Below, one piece after another: positions 57,509-64,000 of a stretch of 64,000 bases of DNA. The DNA is from Shewanella halotolerans (lineage in GTDB: Bacteria > Pseudomonadota > Gammaproteobacteria > Enterobacterales > Shewanellaceae). Position 1 is the first letter of the stretch. The number at the start of each line of letters is the position of its first letter. The DNA lies in contig NZ_CP080417.1 of NCBI RefSeq assembly GCF_019457535.1, forward strand, positions 496,001-560,000. The letters are read 5' to 3'. The notes under the pieces were generated by a model. That model had not been told where the DNA came from, did no database searches, and saw only the letters and a list, made by a program, of their open reading frames with translations. The position numbers and the translations under genes are program-made.

Positions 57509-59095
57509 ATTGCGCTTGAAGCAGTCCACATAGGCCTTGTCCTCCTTCTGGATGTGCTGGCTGAGCCAGCTCTTCAGAAATGCCATCAACTCATCGCCAA
57601 TATCTTCGCCCTGTTCGACCCGGCGCTGAAACGCCAGCACCTTGCCCACCAGCTGGTGGTGAGAGTCGGTATGCTGCTTGTCTTGGGGGTAGCCAAACTG
57701 CTCGAATAGCGTCTCTTCATATTTGAAGTGATTGGCCGTGTAGTCGATCAGCCCCTGTACCACCCGCTTGATGGAGGCCAGGCCATAGTTGTTGTTGAGC
57801 AGATAGTAGAGCTCGTTGATCAGGTGTACCAGGGTCTGGTGCTGACGGTTGATCTCGGCGAGGTTGAGATCCAGGGCGTCGCTCCATTCGATCAGCTTGT
57901 CGCGGCGTGTATCCTCACGGCCGATCTGCTCGCTGTCGGTGGCAAAGCGGTGCAGCAGGGAGTCGATCTCACCCGCTAAATTACGCACCGTGATGCTAGC
58001 CAGTAGTGTCTCCTGGGTAGCCTTGACGTTTTCATCCGATACCTTGTCGACCTCCACCAGACAGGTCTCCAGCACCTGAGTCTGCTCTACCTGATGCTGA
58101 GAGGCGATGGCGATCTCCTGGCCCAGGGCATCGATGGCGTCTATCTGGCTCACCAACTCTTCGAAATGGGATTCGGCCTCGTTGGCCACGCTCTGGGAGT
58201 GTTGCACGCTCTGGCGGTTTTTCTGCATCGCCGCGATGGCACCATTTATCTGGGTCTGCAGGTTGACTATCTTGTTGTTGATATCTTCGGTGGCCACCTG
58301 GGTGCGCAGCGCCAGGGAGCGAACCTCGTCGGCGACTACGGCAAAGCCCCGGCCCAGCTCGCCGGCGCGGGCACTCTCGATGGCGGCGTTGAGCGCCAGC
58401 AGGTTGGTTTGCTCGGCAATACTTTTGATGGTTTCTACCACCTGACCTATCTGCTGGCTCTCCTGCTTGAGCTGCTCGAAGTTCTGGTCCGAGGCGGCAA
58501 ACTGTTCGCCAACTTCTTCTAGCGCCTTTTCGAGGGAGCGCATCTCCTGTTTACCACGATCCGCCTGACGCTTGGACTCGCTGGCCAGCTGTGAGGTGGA
58601 CTCGCAGAAGGAGGAGACTTCGGCGGTGGTCTCAAACAGCTTGGAGACTATCTGTTTGGCCTCTTCGACATCGCCTTTCTGTCTGAGGGCGCCGGTTTTG
58701 GAGACTTGGGAGTCGGCCTGCACGGTATCGGCCACCCTGACCAGCTGCTGGGCAGACTTGCTCAGGGAGAAGACGGTGCGCGACACATCCTCTCCTATCT
58801 GATTGAAGGCCTTAAACAGCGGGCCGCCGAGGGCCTCCTGGGTGTCGAGTCTTACCCTGAGATCGCCCTCGGAGAGATGGATGGCGGCGCTGCGCAGCCT
58901 GCCGAACATGTTACTCATGGCTAGTAGTACGGAGAGGATAAACAGGTAGTCGATAACTAACAGGGCCAGCCAGCCCCAGGCGCCTTGGCGTATCAAGAGG
59001 TAGGCTATCGGCACCAGTGGCAGGCCGGTCAGCAGGCTCCACTGCAGGGCGCTCAGCGAAGCGATTCTTTTCGCAATTTTATCAATCATTCCCAA
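57497..59095 (-). CDS. Methyl-accepting chemotaxis protein with C-terminal hemerythrin
   Basis: A 532-residue chemoreceptor. Two closely spaced membrane helices (about 15-33 and 38-60) leave almost no periplasmic sensor. A HAMP-like segment (~60-110) and the signalling hairpin follow, with the tip EQTNLLALNAAIESARAGE. Residues ~395-525 are a bacteriohemerythrin: His in INRQHQ, HFKYEE (HxxxE), HTDSHH (HxxxH) and HIQKED (HxxxxD), so all iron ligands are present. The cytoplasmic di-iron domain suggests it senses O2 or NO inside the cell and signals to CheA. Confidence 0.93.
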   Translation of the reverse strand: MGMIDKIAKRIASLSALQWSLLTGLPLVPIAYLLIRQGAWGWLALLVIDYLFILSVLLAMSNMFGRLRSAAIHLSEGDLRVRLDTQEALGGPLFKAFNQIGEDVSRTVFSLSKSAQQLVRVADTVQADSQVSKTGALRQKGDVEEAKQIVSKLFETTAEVSSFCESTSQLASESKRQADRGKQEMRSLEKALEEVGEQFAASDQNFEQLKQESQQIGQVVETIKSIAEQTNLLALNAAIESARAGELGRGFAVVADEVRSLALRTQVATEDINNKIVNLQTQINGAIAAMQKNRQSVQHSQSVANEAESHFEELVSQIDAIDALGQEIAIASQHQVEQTQVLETCLVEVDKVSDENVKATQETLLASITVRNLAGEIDSLLHRFATDSEQIGREDTRRDKLIEWSDALDLNLAEINRQHQTLVHLINELYYLLNNNYGLASIKRVVQGLIDYTANHFKYEETLFEQFGYPQDKQHTDSHHQLVGKVLAFQRRVEQGEDIGDELMAFLKSWLSQHIQKEDKAYVDCFKRNGMN

Positions 59096-59163
59096 ACCTT
59101 ATGTTGAGTGTGACTCTATAAAATTTAGTCCAAATTCACTAATTAGGTTATCTGTCTCCGCTA

Positions 59164-59203
59164 ATAAAAACCGCTCGGCCCGGCGCTGATTTAGCCGGGC
59201 CGA
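59164..59203 (-). terminator. Intrinsic terminator after lipoprotein gene
   Basis: On the minus strand, TCGGCCCGGC / GCCGGGCCGA with a 9-base loop, followed by GCGGTTTTT. Confidence 0.85.
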
Positions 59204-59251
59204 ATGTTAGTCTAATGCGGGCAGAATGTGGAGGGGAGGGAAGGTGAGTGC

Positions 59252-59758
59252 CTAGAGGCGGGGATCGCCGGACTTGCTGTCGACCCTGCCGATCACCTCG
59301 ATATCGCTCAGCTTAGAGAGTATGCCCCACTGTTGTATGGTCATCATATCTTTAACCTCCTGGGCCTTGAAGCTCAAGCGCAGGCCATCCTTGCGATACT
59401 CCTGGGGGAGATTTTGCGGCAGTATGTGGCGACCATCGTCGGCGACTATGCCCCAGAAACCGCCCTCAAGATTGAAATACCTAACCGTGCCTTGTGTCAT
59501 GGTGATCGCCTTCTGCAGTGAGTCGCTGGTCTCCTTAGATAACCCCTCGGCGACGATTTTAAGATCCTCGGCCTTGGGCTGAGCCTTGCTCGTTTCGACT
59601 TGAGTCGTCTTGGCCTCATCGGCCTTAATTGCGACAGTCTCTTCAGCGCTTTGCTTTGCCGCAGGTGGCTGTGCGGGGGCAGATTGTTCTTCCTGGTTAC
59701 AGGCCGAGAGCGCCAGGGCGGCGAGTAGGGGGAGTGACAGCTTGGTGAATACACCCAT
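59252..59758 (-). CDS. Lipoprotein of unknown function
   Basis: A 168-residue protein with a lipobox (LAALALSAC) and an Ala/Glu/Lys-rich linker (residues ~20-60). The rest has a small strand-helix mix with GTVRYFNLEGGFWGIVADDG, which recalls DUF-type stress-related domains. The ATG at 59758 was chosen because a GAGGA site precedes it; an upstream start at 59773 is possible. Confidence 0.7.
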   Translation of the reverse strand: MGVFTKLSLPLLAALALSACNQEEQSAPAQPPAAKQSAEETVAIKADEAKTTQVETSKAQPKAEDLKIVAEGLSKETSDSLQKAITMTQGTVRYFNLEGGFWGIVADDGRHILPQNLPQEYRKDGLRLSFKAQEVKDMMTIQQWGILSKLSDIEVIGRVDSKSGDPRL

Positions 59759-60003
59759 AGGTAAGTTCCTCATGCACTTTATGTTTATCTTAATTACTCT
59801 AACAGAATCCCCACGAATGCCTAGTCCAAGGAGTGGGGCATGGCTTGCAACAAGAGCGCTCGCATCCTAGCCACCTCGTAGCAGGCTAGCGTAACCACGC
59901 CAGTATCTATTGGTTTTTCGCATATTAACTGCCAAGGCGGATCGTCCCTGCGGGGATAAGATGACATCCCATTACCTCTGTGATAACCAATAAGAGAAGG
60001 CCC

Positions 60004-60756
60004 ATGAAAAAATTACTCCTTGTTCCGGCGTTGATCTCTGGCGCCTTTATTGCCGCTACGCCGGCATCGGCGGCGACCATTATCGGTGGTCTAGGCTTCG
60101 AGTCGGCGCGCACAGTGCAGCCCACGGAGAAGAAGGAGAAACAGCAGGTCGAAGCCATCTTGCAGGCGGTGAATGTGGAGTTTCTCGGGCTTAACTGGAG
60201 CAACACCACGGCTGCCAAGATAAACCGTAACGGCGACATGACCGTGGCGCGCAACTGGGCCTACGGCTTCTGGAACGATAACTTCGGTGTCTCAGTGGAT
60301 CTCATCAAGGGAGACTGGCTCGGCGCCGGCCCCAATATCGCAGCGGTGGGTCTCGCCTATAAAGATTGTTGGGACAAGTTTTGCCTGCGGATTAACCCGA
60401 CCCTGGCGGCGATCGACATGAAGGGCGCCGATGGTCAGGTATTTAAAGATAATGGTGCCCAACTCAACATCAAGGCGGACTATCAGTTTAACGATACCTT
60501 CAGCGCCACCTTTCATCCCCAGTATGCCAGCTGGAACGATGACGAGCTGGGGCAGACCCTTAAGCTGGAGTTCAACCTGACCGCTAATCTGACGGACGAT
60601 AAGCGTCATAAGCTAATGCTGGTGAACGAACATTTTCTGGTCAATAACGCCTCTACCGACCACAGGACCCGTTACATAGGCGAGAACTCTCCCTTGGGCG
60701 GTTATGTGGTGGGTACAGAGTCGACCTTGAAGCTGCGTTATTTTTACGTCTTTTAA
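60004..60756 (+). CDS. Outer-membrane beta-barrel protein of unknown function
   Basis: A 250-residue protein with a signal peptide (cut after ASAA, about residue 22). Strands alternate through the chain and it ends YFYVF with the terminal Phe of outer-membrane barrels. Two Cys (KDCWDKFC) form a likely disulfide in a loop. No family is recognised. GAGAAGG precedes the ATG. Confidence 0.72.
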   Translation: MKKLLLVPALISGAFIAATPASAATIIGGLGFESARTVQPTEKKEKQQVEAILQAVNVEFLGLNWSNTTAAKINRNGDMTVARNWAYGFWNDNFGVSVDLIKGDWLGAGPNIAAVGLAYKDCWDKFCLRINPTLAAIDMKGADGQVFKDNGAQLNIKADYQFNDTFSATFHPQYASWNDDELGQTLKLEFNLTANLTDDKRHKLMLVNEHFLVNNASTDHRTRYIGENSPLGGYVVGTESTLKLRYFYVF

Positions 60757-60817
60757 ATCAAACCTTTGCCTACAAATTTGCCGACGCTACCCTCTCTCCT
60801 GGTGTCGGCGATCTCCG

Positions 60818-60855
60818 CCTGGGCCCACCCTTAGGGTGTGGCCCAGGTTTTCTTC
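60818..60855 (+). terminator. Intrinsic terminator after barrel gene
   Basis: CCTGGGCCCACCC / GGGTGTGGCCCAGG with a 4-base loop, followed by TTTTCTTCTT. Confidence 0.85.
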
Positions 60856-60941
60856 TTCCCCTTAGCCAAGTACCATAGCCTGCAACAGACTGATTTATTG
60901 CGCCGCGAACCAACCCAGTTCGGCGGCCAAAGGAAGGCGTG

Positions 60942-61643
60942 ATGCTTGCTAACAAATTGCTTGCCAGAAAAAGAGGCACCATGACCGCGATTCGCCGTCA
61001 GCGAGGCTTTAGTGGAATGCAGATCTTCTTGATCGTGCTCCTGACCATGGTGCTGACCGCGCTGGCCAGCTTCTTTATCATCAAGACCTATATCTTTCCC
61101 TCGCCCTTTACCCCTGTGACCCTCAATGCGAAGGAGGAGCAGCGGCTGGATAACAAGCTGTCCCAGCTGGGCTGGCAGGTGGAGCGCAAGGATGATCGCC
61201 ACGGCGGCGCAGGTAAACTCGAGCCAGAACCCTATCGTGAGCGCGACGCCGATCGTCAGGTGACCTTTAGCGAGAAGGAGGTCAACGCCATGATTGGCCG
61301 CAACCCAGACTTTGCCGAGCGAGTGGCGATAGATTTCTCCGACAATCTGGCCAGCGCCAAGATCTTGATCCCCATTCCCCAGGACTTTCCCATCATGGCC
61401 GGTGAGATCCTGCGGGTGAACGCCGGTTTGGACATCCATCTGGACGCCAGCCGTCGCCCCGTGGTTGCCTTGGTCGGCGTGAGCCTGATGGGGGTGCCTA
61501 TCCCCAATGCCTGGTTGGGTAACATGAAGAACGTCAATCTGGTCGGGGAGTTTGGCGATCGCGGCTTCTGGACCGCCTTCGCCGACGGGGTCGAGGAGCT
61601 GCAGATCCGCGATGGCGAACTCTATCTTAAATTACGACGCTAG
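60942..61643 (+). CDS. Membrane-anchored protein of unknown function
   Basis: A 233-residue protein with one membrane helix (about residues 26-48; MQIFLIVLLTMVLTALASFF) and a periplasmic alpha/beta domain (VTFSEKEVNAMIGRNPDFAERVAIDF). A basic N-terminus (ANKLLARKRGT) precedes the helix; ATG at 60981 is a shorter alternative. An AAGGAAGG site supports 60942. No known family is recognised. Confidence 0.68.
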   Translation: MLANKLLARKRGTMTAIRRQRGFSGMQIFLIVLLTMVLTALASFFIIKTYIFPSPFTPVTLNAKEEQRLDNKLSQLGWQVERKDDRHGGAGKLEPEPYRERDADRQVTFSEKEVNAMIGRNPDFAERVAIDFSDNLASAKILIPIPQDFPIMAGEILRVNAGLDIHLDASRRPVVALVGVSLMGVPIPNAWLGNMKNVNLVGEFGDRGFWTAFADGVEELQIRDGELYLKLRR

Positions 61644-61676
61644 AATCGCCCGGCCCCGGGCTGATTAGGAGGCAAA

Positions 61677-61712
61677 ATAAAAGCCGGTGATGAGGGCCGG
61701 CTTTCGATGCAG
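61677..61712. terminator. Bidirectional hairpin
   Basis: AAAGCCGG-TGATGAGGG-CCGGCTTT lies between the membrane-anchored protein gene and the convergent micro-protein gene and is flanked by A and T tracts. Confidence 0.7.
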
Positions 61713-61739
61713 TGGTGTAGGGAGATGGTGAGATGGCGC

Positions 61740-61850
61740 CTAGTCCTTGGTCTGCTGGGTGTCGGCCTCCTGCTCTGCTGCCTTCTCTTGTTTGCTCTCT
61801 TCCTGTTTAGGTTTCTCGGCTTGTCCGCCGCATCCGCCACAACAACTCAT
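61740..61850 (-). CDS. 36-residue CCGGCGG micro-protein (CCGSCS-type)
   Basis: A 36-codon frame starting MSCCGGCGGQAEKPKQEESK and ending in a charged, Gln/Glu-rich tail. The N-terminal CC-x-x-C resembles the CCGSCS-motif proteins seen in Shewanella and relatives. AGGAG lies five bases before the ATG. The three clustered Cys could bind a metal. It is too short for usual gene callers. Confidence 0.75.
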   Translation of the reverse strand: MSCCGGCGGQAEKPKQEESKQEKAAEQEADTQQTKD

Positions 61851-61998
61851 AACAACTCCTGTTGGTTCGATTAACTGGCCACAGAGTACTTGATTAAATT
61901 ACTCGGGTATTTGATCTCGATCAGCTTTTGTCGACTTGTTGTGATCGCCGCCGCGCTCGGCAGCGATCCTTTAAGCGTTCTGGCGATCAATTAAGTTC

Positions 61999-63372
61999 TC
62001 AGACGGTCAACTCCTGCTGTGCGCCCTGGCTATCCCGGGCGGCGAAATAGCTCTGGGTGTCGGCTATGATCACCTTGCGCAGGCCGATGAGGGCGATCAG
62101 GTTAGGGATCGCCATCAGGCCGTTGACGGTATCGGCCAGCAGCCAGATGAGATCCAGCTGGATGAAGGCTCCCACGGCGATCAGGCTGAGAAAGATAAAC
62201 TGGTAGATCTTAATGCCTCGCTCGCCCAGCTTGTGGCCGGTGAGATAGTACCAACAGCGCTCGCCGTAGTAGTGCCAGCCCAGTATGGTGGTGAAGGCGA
62301 AGCAGACCAGGGCTATGGTGACCAGATATTGGCCGATGACGGCCGAACCGCCGGTGGCGAAGGCGGCGCTGGTCATGGCGGCACCTGCGGCGTCGCCGCT
62401 CCAGACCCCCGTGATGATCAGCACCAGTCCCGTCATGGTGCAGATGAGCAGGGTGTCGAAGAAGGTGCCCGTCATGCTCACCAGCCCCTGTTCGACCGGC
62501 TCTTTGGTCTTAGCGGCGGCCGCTGCGATGGGCGCGCTACCCAGACCCGACTCGTTGGAGAAGACGCCGCGGGCGATCCCTATCTGAATCGCCTGCGCAA
62601 CAGTTGCACCCAGGAAGCCGCCGGCGGCCGAGATGGGGCTGAAAGCCGAGTGGATCACCAGCTGCAGCGCCGGGATGATCTGCTCGCTAAAGGTCACCAA
62701 AATCCACAGGCAGGCCAGCACATATCCCAGCGCCATGCTGGGTACCAGCTTCTGTGCCACCTTGGCGATCCGCTTAACGCCCCCAAGGGTAACCGCGGCA
62801 ACCAGTAGGGTGAGCACCAGGGCCGTGACCCAGGCGGGCAGGTGGAAGGCGATGGTCATGGCGTCGCTGATGGCGTTGACCTGGGCAAAGGTGCCTATGC
62901 CGAAGAAGGCGACGCCGACGCCGAACAGGGCGAACAGCTTGGCCAGCCAGCTCAGACCCAGGCCGCGCTCTATGTAATACATGGGGCCGCCGGCGATATT
63001 GCCGCGAGCATCTGTGGTGCGATACTTGAGCGCCAACATACACTCGCCATACTTGGTGGCCATACCGAAGAAGGCCGCCAGCCACATCCAGAAGAGGGCG
63101 CCCGGGCCGCCTACCTTGATGGCGGTGGCCACGCCGACGATATTGCCCGTGCCTATGGTGGCCGACAGTGCGGTGCACAGGGCGGCGAAGGAGGAGAGGT
63201 CCCCCTGGCCGCTGGCGGGTTTGAACAGCAGCCTGAGTGCCAGGGGCAGTTTGAATACCTGGATCAGCCTGAGGCGCAGGGTGAGATAGAGGCCGGTACC
63301 GACCAGCAGGCACAGGGTGATAGGGCCCCAGACGATGGCGTTGATCTCGCTTAGTAACGCGTGAAAATTCAT
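61999..63372 (-). CDS. Sodium:alanine/glycine symporter (AGCS family)
   Basis: A 457-residue inner-membrane transporter with about eleven helices and the AGCS signature GTGNIVGVATAIKVGGPGALFWMW near residues 80-100. It imports alanine or glycine with Na+. A tandem glycine riboswitch in the ~220-base leader upstream strongly suggests that glycine is a substrate or signal. Its frame shadows on the other strand are rejected. Confidence 0.95.
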   Translation of the reverse strand: MNFHALLSEINAIVWGPITLCLLVGTGLYLTLRLRLIQVFKLPLALRLLFKPASGQGDLSSFAALCTALSATIGTGNIVGVATAIKVGGPGALFWMWLAAFFGMATKYGECMLALKYRTTDARGNIAGGPMYYIERGLGLSWLAKLFALFGVGVAFFGIGTFAQVNAISDAMTIAFHLPAWVTALVLTLLVAAVTLGGVKRIAKVAQKLVPSMALGYVLACLWILVTFSEQIIPALQLVIHSAFSPISAAGGFLGATVAQAIQIGIARGVFSNESGLGSAPIAAAAAKTKEPVEQGLVSMTGTFFDTLLICTMTGLVLIITGVWSGDAAGAAMTSAAFATGGSAVIGQYLVTIALVCFAFTTILGWHYYGERCWYYLTGHKLGERGIKIYQFIFLSLIAVGAFIQLDLIWLLADTVNGLMAIPNLIALIGLRKVIIADTQSYFAARDSQGAQQELTV

Positions 63373-63589
63373 GATGTTCCTCGAATATTAAACTCAAGGG
63401 TCCGTAGACCCCCTAATATGGAGGAGGAAAAGAAATGTCTGTGTGGAGACTGGCGTTTGTGGCTATTTGACAGCTATTAACAGTTACAGCTATTAGCTGC
63501 GACAAGCATTTACATTGGTGGATACCAACTGGGCAAAAGCAACAAACGACAGTGACTGAATATAGCCGGGGCTATAACCGCTACAGTCA

Positions 63590-63818
63590 TCCTCTCCTCT
63601 GTCCTTTTGCCTGAGCGTTTCGCGCAGCCATTGGGGCTGCACTTTCGCCTTCGGCGCCGTGATACTCAGGGGTTATCCTGGGCTCACAGTCTCTCCAGAG
63701 GCTCGTCCAGTAACAGTCCACGCCACAATATGGCACCTGAAAGAGTGGTTTCTCGCCGATAACGCCTGGCGACAAACTTGCCTCGTCGGTGTGGGGTTGA
63801 CTCCCCACTCTCCTGCTA
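63590..63818 (-). ncRNA. Tandem glycine riboswitch
   Basis: On the minus strand two glycine aptamers follow each other. Aptamer 1 (63818 to about 63697) has GCAGGAGAG, then CCGACGAGGCAAG and TCTTTCAGGTGCCA, ending in GGACGAGCCTCTGGAGAG. Aptamer 2 (to 63590) has the conserved GCGCCGAAGGCGAAAG and GCTCAGGCAAAAGGACAGAG words and closes with GAGGAGAGG. The ~215 bases to the symporter start hold the expression platform, including a GGGTC-TACG-GACCC hairpin near 63400. It controls the AGCS symporter. Confidence 0.92.
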
Positions 63819-64000
63819 CCTTCATCCGAACGGAATCCGGGGGCTGAAGCCCCCGGGGCCGTATAGCATGCGCCAAACGCCGCGCCATCTCAAGGGGCGA
63901 AGTCACACTTTTGGTTGAGAAGTGTGGCAAAGAGAGTAGGGGATAGGGAGGAGAGGGCTTAAACGCCAAGCTTAGACCAAAGGCGTACGATTTTTTTCGC
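63819..64000. other. Upstream leader/promoter region of the riboswitch
   Basis: A strong hairpin, CCGGGGGC-TGAA-GCCCCCGG (63837-63856), lies 5' of the aptamers. A second inverted repeat, CACACTT / AAGTGTG (63904-63926), lies further up. The promoter of the leader should be in this stretch, but no box was fixed with confidence. No gene is seen to the window end. Confidence 0.5.

Noticed and set aside
62233..62808. 191-codon plus-strand frame over the symporter
   Set aside because: It is a shadow of the AGCS gene, with no motif.
63659..63969. Short frames over the glycine riboswitch
   Set aside because: They overlap conserved aptamer words and have no ribosome sites.

Overview
The window is a piece of a gammaproteobacterial chromosome, most likely a marine Shewanella. 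The main reasons are family content and order: RapA, RraB, a DUF2999 protein, a DUF3530 protein, a CCGSCS-type micro-protein, a chromosomal Qnr-like pentapeptide protein close to QnrA (whose known source is Shewanella algae), and many sensory proteins. Most of the window is ordinary GC-rich core genome with short intergenic gaps and clear intrinsic terminators. No rRNA, tRNA, CRISPR array or complete transposase was seen.

Layout. 0-6 kb: end of a MaoC-like gene, an aldo/keto reductase, formate-THF ligase (fhs), a large MscS channel and two small membrane proteins. 6.3-9.6 kb: a metal-uptake cluster (HTCTLC protein, His-rich outer-membrane protein, ZnuA-like binding protein, ZnuB-like permease) with no ATPase gene. 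9.8-15.9 kb: plsC, rraB, a diguanylate cyclase paired with a CheC-type response regulator, an enoyl-CoA hydratase with a FadR-like box, a UPF0114 protein behind a CRP-like box, and a DUF3530 protein. 16-30.2 kb: rapA, a PIN-PhoH protein, a 1230-residue hybrid kinase, a secreted metalloprotease, and several small envelope proteins including a cytochrome c lipoprotein. 30.3-37.8 kb: an RND pump with its adaptor and divergent LysR regulator, then a MATE pump followed 16 bp later by a qnr-like gene. 37.8-40 kb: groES-groEL behind a heat-shock promoter.

40.2-46.7 kb is visibly AT-rich and is the accessory part. It is built from two tandem modules. Each holds a conserved ~300-bp non-coding repeat (R), a 177-residue secreted protein with two conserved cysteines, a secreted HExxH metalloprotease-like protein (complete in one module, a broken C-terminal remnant in the other), an XRE-type HTH remnant, and a 300-bp mobile-element scar in which an IS3-type OrfA start is fused to the tail of a REP-associated transposase. 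A third, truncated R closes the array. The repeats and scars are nearly identical between modules while the cargo genes are strongly diverged, so the array looks like a cassette platform. This is the best candidate for an undescribed system here.

46.8-64 kb returns to core-like content: a Sel1 protein, an Omp85-type barrel with a DUF3108-like partner, a cold-shock/excalibur fusion, an ArsR-thioredoxin-permease operon, an S9 peptidase, a hemerythrin-tailed chemoreceptor, a small CCGGCGG protein, and a Na+/alanine-glycine symporter behind a tandem glycine riboswitch.

Two trends cut across the window. Several genes have 13-36 bp tandem duplications at or just after the stop codon (near 667, 3661, 14964, 35650, 50804 and 57447). 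Small palindromic repeats sit between genes (a 162-bp MITE-like element at 29501, a related palindrome after groEL, and a 20-bp inverted repeat at 45492).
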